From the NCBI RefSeq assembly GCF_000763885.1, contig NZ_JRKO01000001.1:89501-153500 (forward strand): a DNA stretch of 64,000 nucleotides. The letters run 5' to 3'. The position numbers were made by a program, and so were the translations under genes. Shown one piece after another: positions 8,407 to 17,140 of the stretch. Numbering within the stretch: position 1 is the first letter of the stretch; every line of letters starts with the position of its first letter. Origin of the DNA: Paracoccus versutus (GTDB lineage Bacteria > Pseudomonadota > Alphaproteobacteria > Rhodobacterales > Rhodobacteraceae). A model generated the notes under the pieces. That model did no database searches and was not told where the DNA came from. It saw only the letters and a list, made by a program, of their open reading frames with translations.

Positions 8407-8823
8407 ATGAACGACAGAATTCTGATGATCGGCCAATTGGCTAGACGAACGGGGACCAAGGTCGAGACGATCCGGTTCTACGAGAAGAACGGTCTCCTGC
8501 CCGCACCCTCGCGTACCGATGGCAACTACCGTGCATATGAGCCGGGCCACCTCAACCGCCTCAGCTTCATCAGGCGTGCGCGCGAGCTTGGTTTCTCGCT
8601 CGATCAGATCAGGGAGTTTCTCAAGCTGGCCGACGATCGTTCGCAGTCCTGCGCGGCGATTGATGCGATTGCAAAGGAGCACCGGAAGGAAGTCGAGCGA
8701 AAAATCGAAGACCTAACTGCGCTCAAGTCGGAACTGGACAGGATGATAGACCAGTGTGGATGCGGGCTGGTCGCAGATTGTAGGATAATAGAGAGCCTGT
8801 CTCCGCTGCCAGCCAGAACCTAA
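8407..8823 (+). CDS. cadR: MerR-family Cd/Pb/Zn-responsive regulator (CadR/PbrR-like)
   Basis: A 138-residue activator with the MerR helix-turn-helix (IGQLARRTGTKVETIRFYEK), a dimerisation coiled coil and the metal ligands of the CadR/PbrR group: Cys82, and Cys117 and Cys119 in QCGCG, with Cys125 nearby. It untwists the long-spacer promoter of cadA. The ATG at 8407 lies only six bases after the operator; a second in-frame ATG at 8425 would remove six residues and is a reasonable alternative start. Divergent from cadA. Confidence 0.93.
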   Translation: MNDRILMIGQLARRTGTKVETIRFYEKNGLLPAPSRTDGNYRAYEPGHLNRLSFIRRARELGFSLDQIREFLKLADDRSQSCAAIDAIAKEHRKEVERKIEDLTALKSELDRMIDQCGCGLVADCRIIESLSPLPART

Positions 8824-8830
8824 TGACTGC

Positions 8831-9766
8831 TCACCGCAGCGCCGGGCCTCTCGATGCCAAAATCTTTGCGGCGATCGGTGACGTAATCATCTGGATCACA
8901 GCGAAGAAGGCGGCAGGCACGGCGATTTCCGAGGGCAACCCGGACGCCGCTACGAACGCCGCCGCAATGGAGAACTCCTTTTTGCTCACCGTGAACAGGT
9001 AGGCGATCAGCTCTTGCCGGTCGGCCACAAAGACTTTTGCGATGGACCCGACCGCATAGCCGATCAGGTTCAGCGTGAGCGCGGCCAGCGCGATTAGGAG
9101 GGCGAACCAGCCATAGCCGAGGATTGTTTCGGCGTTTGGACCCACGACCGCCAGAAGCAGGAGCAGGTAGAGCACCGAACCAAGAGAGGGATAGAGGCCA
9201 TCGTGTCGGCCGACCGCTTCCGGGTATCGCGTGCGTAGGTAGACCCCGATCACGGTCGGCAGCACCACGATCAGCACTAATTCCATGATGATCGCCCCGA
9301 TGGGAACTTGCAGCTCGATTCCGGTGAAAAGCAGGAACAGGATCGGCACGATGAAGGGCGAAAGCACTGTGTTGACCGCATTGAGGACCGCCGCGAGGGC
9401 GACATTGCCGCGTGCGAGCAGGACCAGCAACGGAGCGGAAACGTCAGTCGGCAGAGTGCCGACAAGGGTTTGACCGGCGGCCAGCGGCCCAGAGCCGAAG
9501 AACAGCCGCCCGGTGAGCCATCCGGCGAGCGACATGGGACCATAGACGAGGCCAAGCGCCCAAAGCTGCCGGCTCGGCTTCCGGAAAACCAGCTTCACGG
9601 CGTGAGCGTCGAATGTCAGGCTGATGACCAGCATCAGCAATGCCAGAAGCGGGCTTATGCCGCTTTCAAGGACCATGCCGAGCGAAGGGACGAGCAGGCC
9701 AAGCGCGGCCGTTACAACGGCCAGCAGCAGGAGATTGTTTTCAACAAAGGCGAGGGCTTTCTGCAT
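8831..9766 (-). CDS. BASS-superfamily (bile acid:sodium symporter/ACR3-like) permease
   Basis: A 311-residue membrane protein with about ten hydrophobic segments in the SBF/ACR3 fold; the stretch GTLPTDVSAPLLVLLARGN and the later TVSKKEFSIAAAF are typical of this superfamily, where discontinuous helices carry the transport site. The ACR3 cysteine is absent, so it is not a second ACR3. It follows arsR by eight bases and the pair is probably one operon, suggesting an arsenic- or antimony-related anion substrate. Start chosen at the ATG with AGGA upstream. Confidence 0.82.
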   Translation of the reverse strand: MQKALAFVENNLLLLAVVTAALGLLVPSLGMVLESGISPLLALLMLVISLTFDAHAVKLVFRKPSRQLWALGLVYGPMSLAGWLTGRLFFGSGPLAAGQTLVGTLPTDVSAPLLVLLARGNVALAAVLNAVNTVLSPFIVPILFLLFTGIELQVPIGAIIMELVLIVVLPTVIGVYLRTRYPEAVGRHDGLYPSLGSVLYLLLLLAVVGPNAETILGYGWFALLIALAALTLNLIGYAVGSIAKVFVADRQELIAYLFTVSKKEFSIAAAFVAASGLPSEIAVPAAFFAVIQMITSPIAAKILASRGPALR

Positions 9767-9774
9767 CGGCAGTC

Positions 9775-10140
9775 CTATTCGCAGCGGATCGTACCGGTTG
9801 GGCGGCCCTCGCATTTCGCGAACAGGGCAATCGCTTGATCGCAATATTTGCAGTGACCTTGGCAGCAGTCGTGCATGAGGAAGGCGACGAGATCGGAGAG
9901 CGCCGGCCAGTTGGCGCTGTAGATGATCGACTTGCCATCTCGCCGCCCCTGCACGAGTCCGGCACGCTCCAGTTCCTTGAGATGGAAGGAGACGCGCGAC
10001 GGCGGCGCATCATCGAGCGCGCCGGCGATGGCACCAGCGGCCATGCCGTCAGCCCCCGCGACGACCAACATGCGGATTATCCGCAAGCGGTCCTTGTGAG
10101 AGAGCGCGGCGAAGCCCGCGAGCGCGTCGTTTTCGTCCAT
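9775..10140 (-). CDS. arsR: ArsR-type repressor, second copy
   Basis: A 121-residue winged-helix repressor, clearly a paralogue of the one at 2169-2528 (shared blocks FAALS, RLRI, RDGKSIIYSAN, DCCQGH). Its thiol set is larger: Cys92, Cys93, Cys97, Cys100 and Cys110, in DCCQGHCKYCD and AKCEG. It heads the two-gene operon with the BASS-family permease and has a perfect-armed dyad immediately upstream. Confidence 0.92.
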   Translation of the reverse strand: MDENDALAGFAALSHKDRLRIIRMLVVAGADGMAAGAIAGALDDAPPSRVSFHLKELERAGLVQGRRDGKSIIYSANWPALSDLVAFLMHDCCQGHCKYCDQAIALFAKCEGRPTGTIRCE

Positions 10141-10143
10141 ATC

Positions 10144-10171
10144 ATTTCAACGTTTCATGTTTTGTTGAAAT
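10144..10171. promoter_or_regulatory. Candidate ArsR operator upstream of second arsR
   Basis: A dyad with perfect eight-base arms ATTTCAAC and GTTGAAAT around 12 bases. The inner arms and spacing are the same as those upstream of the first arsR (TCAAC-N12-GTTGA), so the two paralogous repressors may recognise each other's sites. Confidence 0.7.
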
Positions 10172-10279
10172 TATTGCTTATAGATGGAGCGCGCGCGCCT
10201 CAATCTCGCGCAATTCCTGAAACCCGCAATAGATCGGCTGCACCCGGAAAGTCGCGGCTATTCGTTTCACAAGACTTTA

Positions 10280-10303
10280 TCGCAAGTGCTAAGCCACTTG
10301 CGA
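10280..10303. repeat. Inverted repeat 1: 9-bp arms, 6-base loop
   Basis: TCGCAAGTG and CACTTGCGA are perfect complements around CTAAGC. No T-run follows on either side, so a terminator is unlikely; a protein-binding site or a transfer-origin element fits better. Confidence 0.75.
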
Positions 10304-10400
10304 CATGATTTCCGAGAGCGGACCACCTGGGGCGAACGTCGGCTCGGTCCCGGCGAGGCGGCCTGACGCCACGGGCCGGTCGAATCAGTCGAGAGCATGC

Positions 10401-10439
10401 CGGTGTGCCTGCAGATCATCCGACTGGTCAGGCACACCG
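10401..10439. repeat. Inverted repeat 2: 11-bp arms, 17-base loop
   Basis: CGGTGTGCCTG and CAGGCACACCG are perfect complements. There is no adjacent T-run. The long perfect stem ahead of a conjugation operon makes it a candidate relaxase or regulator site; this is inferred from position only. Confidence 0.75.
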
Positions 10440-10518
10440 CCGTTCTCCTGTAATTTTATCCCACACTACTACGACGACCGAAACTTGTTGAAACGACCTG
10501 TTTTGTGTCTCTTTTAGT

Positions 10519-10536
10519 GATCCCCATCCGGGGATC
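10519..10536. repeat. Inverted repeat 3: 7-bp arms just upstream of trbB
   Basis: GATCCCC and GGGGATC flank ATCC, 32 bases before the trbB start. The position would let a bound protein or an mRNA hairpin control trb expression. Confidence 0.65.
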
Positions 10537-10568
10537 GTCTCTCGCCTCCCCGGTGGAACGGGGACGAG

Positions 10569-11567
10569 ATGCCAGGCATCAACCACAAACAGGCAAATGT
10601 GGACCGCGGCGCGCGCATGCTCCGGACGGCGCTCGGACCTGCCATCTCGGACCTCCTGCAAGACCCGGCCGTGGTCGAGGTGATGCTGAACCCCGATGGC
10701 CGGATCTGGGTGGACCGGCTGTCCGAAGGGCTGGCTAATACGGGCGAGCGTCTATCCGCCGCCGACGGCGAGCGCATCGTGCGGCTGGTTGCCCACCATG
10801 TGGGCGTCGAAGTTCATGCCCGCAGCCCGCGCGTCTCGGCCGAACTGCCGGAAACCGGGGAGCGCTTCGAGGGCTTACTGCCGCCGGTCGTCTCCGCACC
10901 CGCCTTTGCCATTCGTAAGCCCGCCGTCGCCGTGTTCAGCCTGGACGACTATGTGGCGGCGGGCATTATGTCTGCCGAGCAGGCCGAGACGCTGCGCGCG
11001 GCCGTCGCATCCCGCGCCAATATACTGGTGGCGGGCGGCACGAGCACGGGCAAAACGACGCTCACGAACGCGCTGCTCGCCGAGGTGGCGAAGACCTCCG
11101 ATCGCGTCGTCATCATCGAGGACACCCGCGAGTTGCAATGCGCCGCGCCCAATCTGGTGGCCATGCGCACCAAGGATGGCGTCGCCACCTTGTCCGAACT
11201 GGTGCGGTCGTCCCTGCGCCTGCGCCCTGATCGTATCCCCATCGGTGAAGTGCGTGGGGCTGAGGCGCTCGATCTCCTCAAAGCCTGGGGCACCGGACAT
11301 CCCGGCGGCATCGGCACCATCCATGCCGGTTCCGGGATCGGGGCGCTGCGCCGCCTCGAACAGCTCATCCAGGAAGCCGTCGTCACCGTCCCGCGCGCCA
11401 TGATCGCAGAAACCATCGACTTGGTGGCCGTCCTCGCCGGTCGTGGTTCCGCGCGCCGGCTGGTCGAACTTGCCCGCGTCGACGGGCTTGGGCCGGACGG
11501 CGACTACCGGATTTCACCCGCCACTTCAGAACCCGACACCGCTTACAACACTGGAGAATCTGCATGA
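10569..11567 (+). CDS. trbB: TrbB conjugal-transfer ATPase (VirB11 family)
   Basis: A 332-residue hexameric traffic ATPase at the cytoplasmic base of the type IV secretion channel. The nucleotide site is [11 protein letters not shown] (about 155-165), followed by the Asp box IIEDTRELQ, and the [12 protein letters not shown] and [12 protein letters not shown] motifs of VirB11 proteins. It is the first gene of the trb operon. Its TGA overlaps the trbC ATG, so the two are co-translated. Confidence 0.96.
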   Translation: MPGINHKQANVDRGARMLRTALGPAISDLLQDPAVVEVMLNPDGRIWVDRLSEGLANTGERLSAADGERIVRLVAHHVGVEVHARSPRVSAELPETGERFEGLLPPVVSAPAFAIRKPAVAVFSLDDYVAAGIMSAEQAETLRAAVASRANILVAGGTSTGKTTLTNALLAEVAKTSDRVVIIEDTRELQCAAPNLVAMRTKDGVATLSELVRSSLRLRPDRIPIGEVRGAEALDLLKAWGTGHPGGIGTIHAGSGIGALRRLEQLIQEAVVTVPRAMIAETIDLVAVLAGRGSARRLVELARVDGLGPDGDYRISPATSEPDTAYNTGESA

Positions 11568-11893
11568 TCCGTCGCGCCTTTCGTATCCGCCTCCATGTCG
11601 CAACCGCCGCCGCCGTCGCCTGGGCGAGCCTGATGACGTCTCCGGCCCTTGCCTCGGGCTCCTCGATGCCCTGGGAAGCACCGCTGCAATCCATTCTCGA
11701 ATCCGTCGAAGGGCCGGTGGCAAAGATCGTCGCCGTGATCATCATCATCGTCACCGGCCTGACGCTGGCCTTCGGCGACACCGGTGGCGGTTTCAGGCGT
11801 CTGATCCAGATCGTGTTCGGGATCTCCATCGCCTTCGCCGCGTCGAGCTTCTTCCTGTCCTTCTTCAGCTTCGGCGGCGGGGCGCTCGTCTGA
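11564..11893 (+). CDS. trbC: TrbC conjugative pilin precursor (VirB2-like)
   Basis: A 109-residue precursor with an N-terminal signal region ending near SPALA, then two hydrophobic segments (KIVAVIIIIVTGLTLAFG and the IVFGISIAFAASS stretch), the layout of VirB2/TrbC pilins that are processed and assembled into the conjugative pilus. ATGA overlap with trbB and TGATG overlap with trbD. Confidence 0.93.
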   Translation: MIRRAFRIRLHVATAAAVAWASLMTSPALASGSSMPWEAPLQSILESVEGPVAKIVAVIIIIVTGLTLAFGDTGGGFRRLIQIVFGISIAFAASSFFLSFFSFGGGALV

Positions 11894-12174
11894 TGGCGCT
11901 CGCGTTCGAAGCGCTCGACGAAGTGCCGGGTTTCTCGATCCCGGTTCACCGCGCCCTGACCGAGCCGATCCTGCTCGGCGGCGCACCGCGATCTGTCGCC
12001 ATCCTGAACGGCACGCTCGCAGGTGCGGTCGGCCTCGGCCTACAGCTCTGGCTCGCCGGCATCCTGATCTGGGCGGTCGGCCATATCGCCGCCGTATGGG
12101 CTGCCAAACGCGATCCGTTCTTCGTCGAAGTTGCGCGCCGCCATCTGCGCATCCCGGCTTTTCTCTCGGTGTGA
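11893..12174 (+). CDS. trbD: TrbD conjugal-transfer membrane protein (VirB3-like)
   Basis: A 93-residue VirB3-family inner-membrane protein: FSIPVHRALTEPILLGGAPR near the N-terminus is the conserved VirB3/TrbD block, followed by one or two hydrophobic helices (LAGAVGLGLQLWLAGILIW). The start overlaps the trbC stop by one base. The protein helps pilus assembly beside the TrbE ATPase, encoded 10 bases downstream. Confidence 0.93.
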   Translation: MALAFEALDEVPGFSIPVHRALTEPILLGGAPRSVAILNGTLAGAVGLGLQLWLAGILIWAVGHIAAVWAAKRDPFFVEVARRHLRIPAFLSV

Positions 12175-12184
12175 GGTTCGAGCC

Positions 12185-14695
12185 ATGATGAATCTCGCGG
12201 AATACCGCCGGACTGCATCCCGCCTCGCCGACTATCTCCCCTGGGTGGCGCTGATCGGTTCGGGCGTCGTGCTCAACAAGGACGGTTCATTCCAGCGGAC
12301 CGCGAAGTTTCGCGGCCCGGATCTTGAGAGCGCCGTCGCGGCCGAACTGGTCGCGGTGGCCGGACGGCTGAACAATGCCTTCCGCCGCCTCGGATCAGGC
12401 TGGGCCATATTCGTCGAGGCGCAGCGCAGCGAGGCGGCGACCTACCCCAACAGCGTCTTTCCCGATCCCGCCTCGGCGCTGGTTGATGCCGAGCGCAAGG
12501 CCGATTTCGAGGAGGAAGGCAGCCATTTCGTCTCGGGTTACTTCTTGACCTTCCTGTGGCTTCCGCCTGCCGAAGACGCGGCACGCTCGGAATCCTGGCT
12601 TTACGAGGGGCGCGAAACCTCCGGCGTGAACCCTTGGGAACTCGTGCGCGGCTTTATCGACCGCACCGATCGCGTGTTGGCGTTGCTCGAGGGTATGATG
12701 CCGGAATGCCGTTGGCTCGATGACGCCGGCACGCTGACTTACCTCCATTCCACCATCTCCACCAACCGGCATCGCGTGCGTGTGCCCGAGGTGCCGATGT
12801 ATCTGGACGCGCTGCTCGCCGATCAGCCGCTGACGGGAGGGCTGGAGCCGCGCCTCGGCGATCAGCACCTGCGGGTGCTGACTATCACGGGCTTTCCGGG
12901 CACCACCACGCCCGGCCTGCTCGACGAGATGAACCGGCTGGCCTTCCCCTATCGCTGGTCAACCCGTGCCATCCTCATGGATAAGACCGACGCGACGCGG
13001 CTGCTGACCAGAATCAGGCGCCAGTGGTTCGCGAAACGCAAAAGCATTGCAGCGATCATCAAGGAGGTGATGACCAACGAGGCATCCGCCCTCGTGGACA
13101 CGGATGCTGCGAATAAGGCCGCCGACGCCGACATGGCGTTGCAGGAACTCGGCGCCGACATGGCCGGCATGGCCTATGTCACGGCGACCATCACCGTCTG
13201 GGACGAGGAGGCCCGCCGCGCCGACGAAAAGCTGCGGCTGGTCGAGAAGATTGCCCAGTCCAGCGATTTCAGCGTCATGGTTGAGACGGTCAATGCCGTC
13301 GATGCCTGGCTCGGCAGCCTGCCGGGACATGCCTATGCCAATGTCCGCCAGCCGCCGATTTCGACGCTCAACCTTGCCCACATGGTTCCCTCGTCCGCCG
13401 TGTGGGCAGGGCCGGAACGGGACGATCACTTCGGCGCACCCCCGCTGCTCTATGGCAGGACCGAAGGATCGACCCCGTTCCGGCTGTCCCTTCATGTCGG
13501 CGATGTGGGCCACACCCTCGTCGTCGGGCCGACCGGCGCGGGCAAGTCGGTGCTGCTGGCGCTGATGGCGTTGCAGTTCCGCCGCTACGCGCGCAACCAG
13601 ATCTTTGCCTTCGACTTCGGGGGATCGATCCGGGCTGCGTCTCTCGCCATGGGTGGCGACTGGCATGATCTTGGTGGCGAACTGACCGATGCTTCCGAAA
13701 CTTCGGTTTCGTTGCAACCGTTGGCCCGTATCCACGAAACCGCCGAGCGCGCCTGGGCGGCGGACTGGATCGTCGCCATCCTGATGCGCGAAAACATCCA
13801 GATCACCCCGGAGGTGAAGGAACACATCTGGACGGCGCTGACATCGCTTGCCTCAGCGCCTGTCGGGGAGCGGACCATCACCGGCCTCGCGGTCCTCCTC
13901 CAGTCGAACGATCTGAAACAGGCGCTCCGCGCATATTGCATCGGGGGTCCCTATGGCCGGCTTCTCGACGCCGAGGCTGAGCATCTTGGCTCGGCCGACG
14001 TGCAGGCGTTCGAGATCGAGGGGCTTGTTGGAACCGGCGCGGCCCCTGCTGTCCTTTCCTACTTGTTTCACCGCATCGGCGACAGGCTGGACGGTCGGCC
14101 GACACTCCTGATCATCGACGAGGGTTGGCTGGCGCTTGATGACGACGGCTTCGCGGACCAGCTCCGCGAATGGTTGAAAACCCTGCGCAAGAAAAACGCC
14201 AGCGTCATCTTCGCCACGCAAAGCCTCAGCGACATCGATGGCAGCAAGATCGCGCCCGCGATCATCGAAAGCTGCCCGACGCGGCTACTCCTGCCGAACG
14301 AGCGCGCCATCGAGCCGCAGATCACCGCCATCTATCGCCGCTTCGGCCTCAATGACCGCCAGATCGAGATCCTCGCGCGGGCGACGCCTAAACGCGACTA
14401 TTACTGCCAATCGCGACGCGGCAACCGGCTGTTCGAACTGGGCCTCAGCGAAGTCGGCCTCGCGCTTTGCGCAGCCTCCGCCAAATCCTACCAGACGCTG
14501 ATTGCCGAGATCTTCGCCGAGCACGGCCGAGACGGTTTCCTCGCCGCCTGGCTCAAGGCGCGCGGTGTCGAATGGGCCGCCGATCTGATCCCGGACCTCA
14601 CCAATCTCGCCACCGAAAGCGAGGACCTGGCGCCCACTGCCTTCGATGACGCCGAGTTCGATTTCACCCTGGAAGAAGAGGAGATTACCCCATGA
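12185..14695 (+). CDS. trbE: TrbE conjugal-transfer ATPase (VirB4 family)
   Basis: An 836-residue VirB4-class ATPase that powers pilus biogenesis and substrate transfer. Walker A is VGPTGAGKSVLL (about 446-457) and Walker B LLIIDEGWLAL (about 638-648), followed by FATQSLSDIDGS, typical of VirB4. The start at the first of two adjacent ATG codons has GAGG eight bases upstream; the open frame continues further upstream into trbD but is not needed. ATGA overlap with trbJ. Confidence 0.96.
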   Translation: MMNLAEYRRTASRLADYLPWVALIGSGVVLNKDGSFQRTAKFRGPDLESAVAAELVAVAGRLNNAFRRLGSGWAIFVEAQRSEAATYPNSVFPDPASALVDAERKADFEEEGSHFVSGYFLTFLWLPPAEDAARSESWLYEGRETSGVNPWELVRGFIDRTDRVLALLEGMMPECRWLDDAGTLTYLHSTISTNRHRVRVPEVPMYLDALLADQPLTGGLEPRLGDQHLRVLTITGFPGTTTPGLLDEMNRLAFPYRWSTRAILMDKTDATRLLTRIRRQWFAKRKSIAAIIKEVMTNEASALVDTDAANKAADADMALQELGADMAGMAYVTATITVWDEEARRADEKLRLVEKIAQSSDFSVMVETVNAVDAWLGSLPGHAYANVRQPPISTLNLAHMVPSSAVWAGPERDDHFGAPPLLYGRTEGSTPFRLSLHVGDVGHTLVVGPTGAGKSVLLALMALQFRRYARNQIFAFDFGGSIRAASLAMGGDWHDLGGELTDASETSVSLQPLARIHETAERAWAADWIVAILMRENIQITPEVKEHIWTALTSLASAPVGERTITGLAVLLQSNDLKQALRAYCIGGPYGRLLDAEAEHLGSADVQAFEIEGLVGTGAAPAVLSYLFHRIGDRLDGRPTLLIIDEGWLALDDDGFADQLREWLKTLRKKNASVIFATQSLSDIDGSKIAPAIIESCPTRLLLPNERAIEPQITAIYRRFGLNDRQIEILARATPKRDYYCQSRRGNRLFELGLSEVGLALCAASAKSYQTLIAEIFAEHGRDGFLAAWLKARGVEWAADLIPDLTNLATESEDLAPTAFDDAEFDFTLEEEEITP

Positions 14696-15474
14696 CGCGC
14701 AAAATGCTCCGTCTCAGCCGCGTGACGGGCGCTTCGGCGCTCGCACTCGCGCTTGCCGCACCTTTGGCGCTAGCGCCGGTGTTCACGGCACCAGCCCATG
14801 CCTTCTTCGGCGGGTTCGGCCGCATCGTCTATGACCCGACCAACCACGCCGAGAACTTGTTGACGGCAGCGCGCACGCTGGAGCAGATCAACAACCAGAT
14901 CACCTCGCTCCAGAACGAAGCGCAGATGTTGATCAATCAGGCGCGGAATCTCGCGAGCCTGCCCCACAGCTCGCTTCAGGCGCTTCAGCAGAACGTCCAG
15001 CGCACCCAGCAGCTTCTCGGGCAAGCCCAGAATATCGCGTTCGACGTGCAGAACATCGACCAGATGTTCCAGCAGGACTACGGCAATCTATCCCTCACGG
15101 CCACCGACCAGCAATTGATCGCCGATGCGCGCTCGCGCTGGGAGAACACCGTCGGTGGCTTGCAGGATGCCATGCGCGTGCAGGCGGGCGTAGTTGGCAA
15201 CATCGACAGCAACCGTGCCGAGATGTCCACGCTCATCGGCGAGAGCCAGGGCGCGACCGGCGCGCTTCAGGCTACGCAAGCTGGCAATCAGCTTCTCGCC
15301 CTGCAATCGCAGCAGCTCTCCGACCTGATCGCGGTGATTTCGGCAAACGGCCGCGCCGACGCGCTGACCGAGGCCGAACGTGCGACGGCCGCTGAGCAGG
15401 GCCGCATCCAGCGCGAGCGCTTCCTAACGCCGGGGTCGGGCTACCAGCCCGGCAATGCACGGATGTTCAACTGA
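14692..15474 (+). CDS. trbJ: TrbJ periplasmic mating-pair protein (VirB5-like)
   Basis: A 260-residue secreted protein. A long signal peptide (to about residue 37, PAHA) precedes FFGGFGRIVYDPTNHAENLLTA, the conserved TrbJ start, and then long heptad-like helices rich in Gln and Ala (EQINNQITSLQNEAQ). VirB5-type proteins sit at the pilus tip. Coupled to trbE by ATGA. Confidence 0.94.
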   Translation: MTRKMLRLSRVTGASALALALAAPLALAPVFTAPAHAFFGGFGRIVYDPTNHAENLLTAARTLEQINNQITSLQNEAQMLINQARNLASLPHSSLQALQQNVQRTQQLLGQAQNIAFDVQNIDQMFQQDYGNLSLTATDQQLIADARSRWENTVGGLQDAMRVQAGVVGNIDSNRAEMSTLIGESQGATGALQATQAGNQLLALQSQQLSDLIAVISANGRADALTEAERATAAEQGRIQRERFLTPGSGYQPGNARMFN

Positions 15475-15490
15475 GGTTGGAGCTCCGATC

Positions 15491-15778
15491 ATGGAAGGGA
15501 AGGTGCTGGCCCGGATCGCGGCCATAGTGTTCATCGCCGTCGCCTTAACGGCGACCATCATCGAGATGACCCGCGAGGACGTGAACGTTCCCGCGCCTTC
15601 CGCTCCCGCATTCCAGCCTCCGGCCGATCCGCTGCGCGAGGGGCAACGTCATTGCCAGCAGCTCGGAGAGGCCGCCGCCAACGATCCGACCTGTCTCCGT
15701 ATCTGGGCCGAGACACGCGACCGCTTCCTCGGCCGCACACCCGGCCCGGCGACGCCTGCACCGAACGGAGGAAAATGA
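15491..15778 (+). CDS. trbK: TrbK-alt-like putative entry-exclusion protein
   Basis: A 95-residue protein between trbJ and trbL with one N-terminal transmembrane helix (ARIAAIVFIAVALTATIIE), a Pro-rich linker and a small domain with two cysteines (RHCQQLGEAAANDPTCLRIW) that may form a disulfide in the periplasm. Position and layout match the TrbK-alt group of Tn4371-like and related operons, thought to block redundant mating. I choose the ATG with GGAG upstream; the frame is open further upstream inside trbJ. Confidence 0.83.
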   Translation: MEGKVLARIAAIVFIAVALTATIIEMTREDVNVPAPSAPAFQPPADPLREGQRHCQQLGEAAANDPTCLRIWAETRDRFLGRTPGPATPAPNGGK

Positions 15779-15781
15779 GCC

Positions 15782-17140
15782 ATGGGTGGAACGGGGGTCA
15801 TCGACAATTTTCTCGGCATCTTCACCAGCTACATCGACAGCGGCTTCGGCCTGCTTGGCGGCGAGGTCGCGTTCATTGCGACGACGCTGATCGTCATCGA
15901 TGTCACGCTAGCCGCGCTTTTCTGGGCATGGGGCGCGAATGGCGACATCATGGCGCGGCTGGTCAAAAAGACTCTGTTCGTGGGCGTCTTCGCCTACATC
16001 ATCAGCAACTGGAACAACCTCGCCCGGATCGTCTTCGAGAGCTTCGCCGGGCTGGGCCTGATGGCCTCGGGCACCGGATTCTCTGTCGCCGATCTCTTGC
16101 GCCCCGGCCGTGTCGCCCAGACCGGGCTCGATGCGGGACGGCCTCTTCTGGAATCCATCTCCGATCTCATGGGCTGGATCGCCGTCTTCGAAAACCTCGT
16201 GCAGATCCTTTGCCTGTTCTTCGCCTGGGCGCTGGTTATCCTTGCGTTCTTCATTCTGGCGATCCAGCTCTTCGTGACGCTGATCGAGTTCAAGCTGACG
16301 ACGCTGGCTGGCTTCGTACTGATCCCCTTCGGCCTCTTTGGCAAGACCGCGTTCATGGCGGAACGGGTTCTGGGGAACGTGATCTCCAGTGGCATCAAGG
16401 TGTTGGTCCTGGCCGTCATCATCGGCATCGGCTCAACGCTCTTCGGCCAGTTTACCGCCGGCTTCGGCGGCGCGACCCCCACGATCGACGACGCCATGGC
16501 GATTGTCCTGGCCGCTCTTTCCCTTCTCGGACTCGGGATTTTCGGCCCCGGCATCGCCACCGGCCTCGTTTCGGGTGGCCCGCAGCTCGGCGCGGGCGCT
16601 GCCGTCGGGACCGGCCTCGCCGTTGGTGGTGCTGCTGTGGCGGCCGGAGGCTCGACCATGCTTGCCGCCAAGGCGGGAGGCGCTGCGCTGTCGGGTGGTG
16701 CCGCGCTTGCACGCGGTGGTGCCGCGGTCGGCGGTGCGGCTTCGTCGGCCTACACCCTCGGCTCGATGGGCGGCTCCGGCGCGGCCGGGATCGCTTCCGG
16801 TCTCGGAGGTGTTGGCCGCGCCGGCGCGTCGGGGGCCATCTCGCCTCTGAAGCGCGCCGCCAACCGCGCCGCCGACAGCATGAAATCCAGTTATTCCGAT
16901 GGCGCGAGAGCCGGGTTCACAGCGTCCGGCGGCAGTTCCTCCATGGGAACGGTCGGGGGCGTCCCATCGCCCGAACAATCCCCTCCTTCAGCCGCTGATG
17001 GTTCGCCTGCCTGGGCACAGAAAATGCGCCGCAGCCGAGCGATGAGCCACGGCGTCACCGCCGCCGCCCATGCCGTCCGATCCGGCGACAGCCATGGCCC
17101 CGGTTCATCCGTAAGCCTTTCCGAAAGTGACCGCACATGA
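15782..17140 (+). CDS. trbL: TrbL conjugal-transfer membrane channel protein (VirB6-like)
   Basis: A 452-residue polytopic protein with about six transmembrane helices in the first 270 residues (for example ALVILAFFILAIQLFVTLIE) and a long Gly/Ala/Ser-rich, probably disordered tail. This is the VirB6/TrbL layout; it helps form the inner-membrane channel. It starts three bases after trbK and its TGA overlaps the trbF ATG. Confidence 0.95.
   Translation: MGGTGVIDNFLGIFTSYIDSGFGLLGGEVAFIATTLIVIDVTLAALFWAWGANGDIMARLVKKTLFVGVFAYIISNWNNLARIVFESFAGLGLMASGTGFSVADLLRPGRVAQTGLDAGRPLLESISDLMGWIAVFENLVQILCLFFAWALVILAFFILAIQLFVTLIEFKLTTLAGFVLIPFGLFGKTAFMAERVLGNVISSGIKVLVLAVIIGIGSTLFGQFTAGFGGATPTIDDAMAIVLAALSLLGLGIFGPGIATGLVSGGPQLGAGAAVGTGLAVGGAAVAAGGSTMLAAKAGGAALSGGAALARGGAAVGGAASSAYTLGSMGGSGAAGIASGLGGVGRAGASGAISPLKRAANRAADSMKSSYSDGARAGFTASGGSSSMGTVGGVPSPEQSPPSAADGSPAWAQKMRRSRAMSHGVTAAAHAVRSGDSHGPGSSVSLSESDRT

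Larger units (their letters stand above)
10172..10568. other. Gene-free segment with three perfect hairpins before trbB
   Basis: No credible gene is seen in these roughly 400 bases. They hold three inverted repeats with perfect arms (10280-10303, 10401-10439 and 10519-10536), listed separately. In Tn4371-like elements the coupling-protein gene traG is normally found upstream of trbB; here no traG sequence is visible. The segment probably carries the trb promoter and possibly transfer-related sites. Confidence 0.6.

Noticed and set aside
12959-13825. Long minus-strand frame inside trbE
   Set aside because: Antisense shadow; trbE carries conserved ATPase motifs across the region.
15652-16998. 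Long open frame on the plus strand inside trbK/trbL
   Set aside because: Arg-rich translation typical of an out-of-frame GC-rich shadow; trbL in the other frame is a well-known gene.
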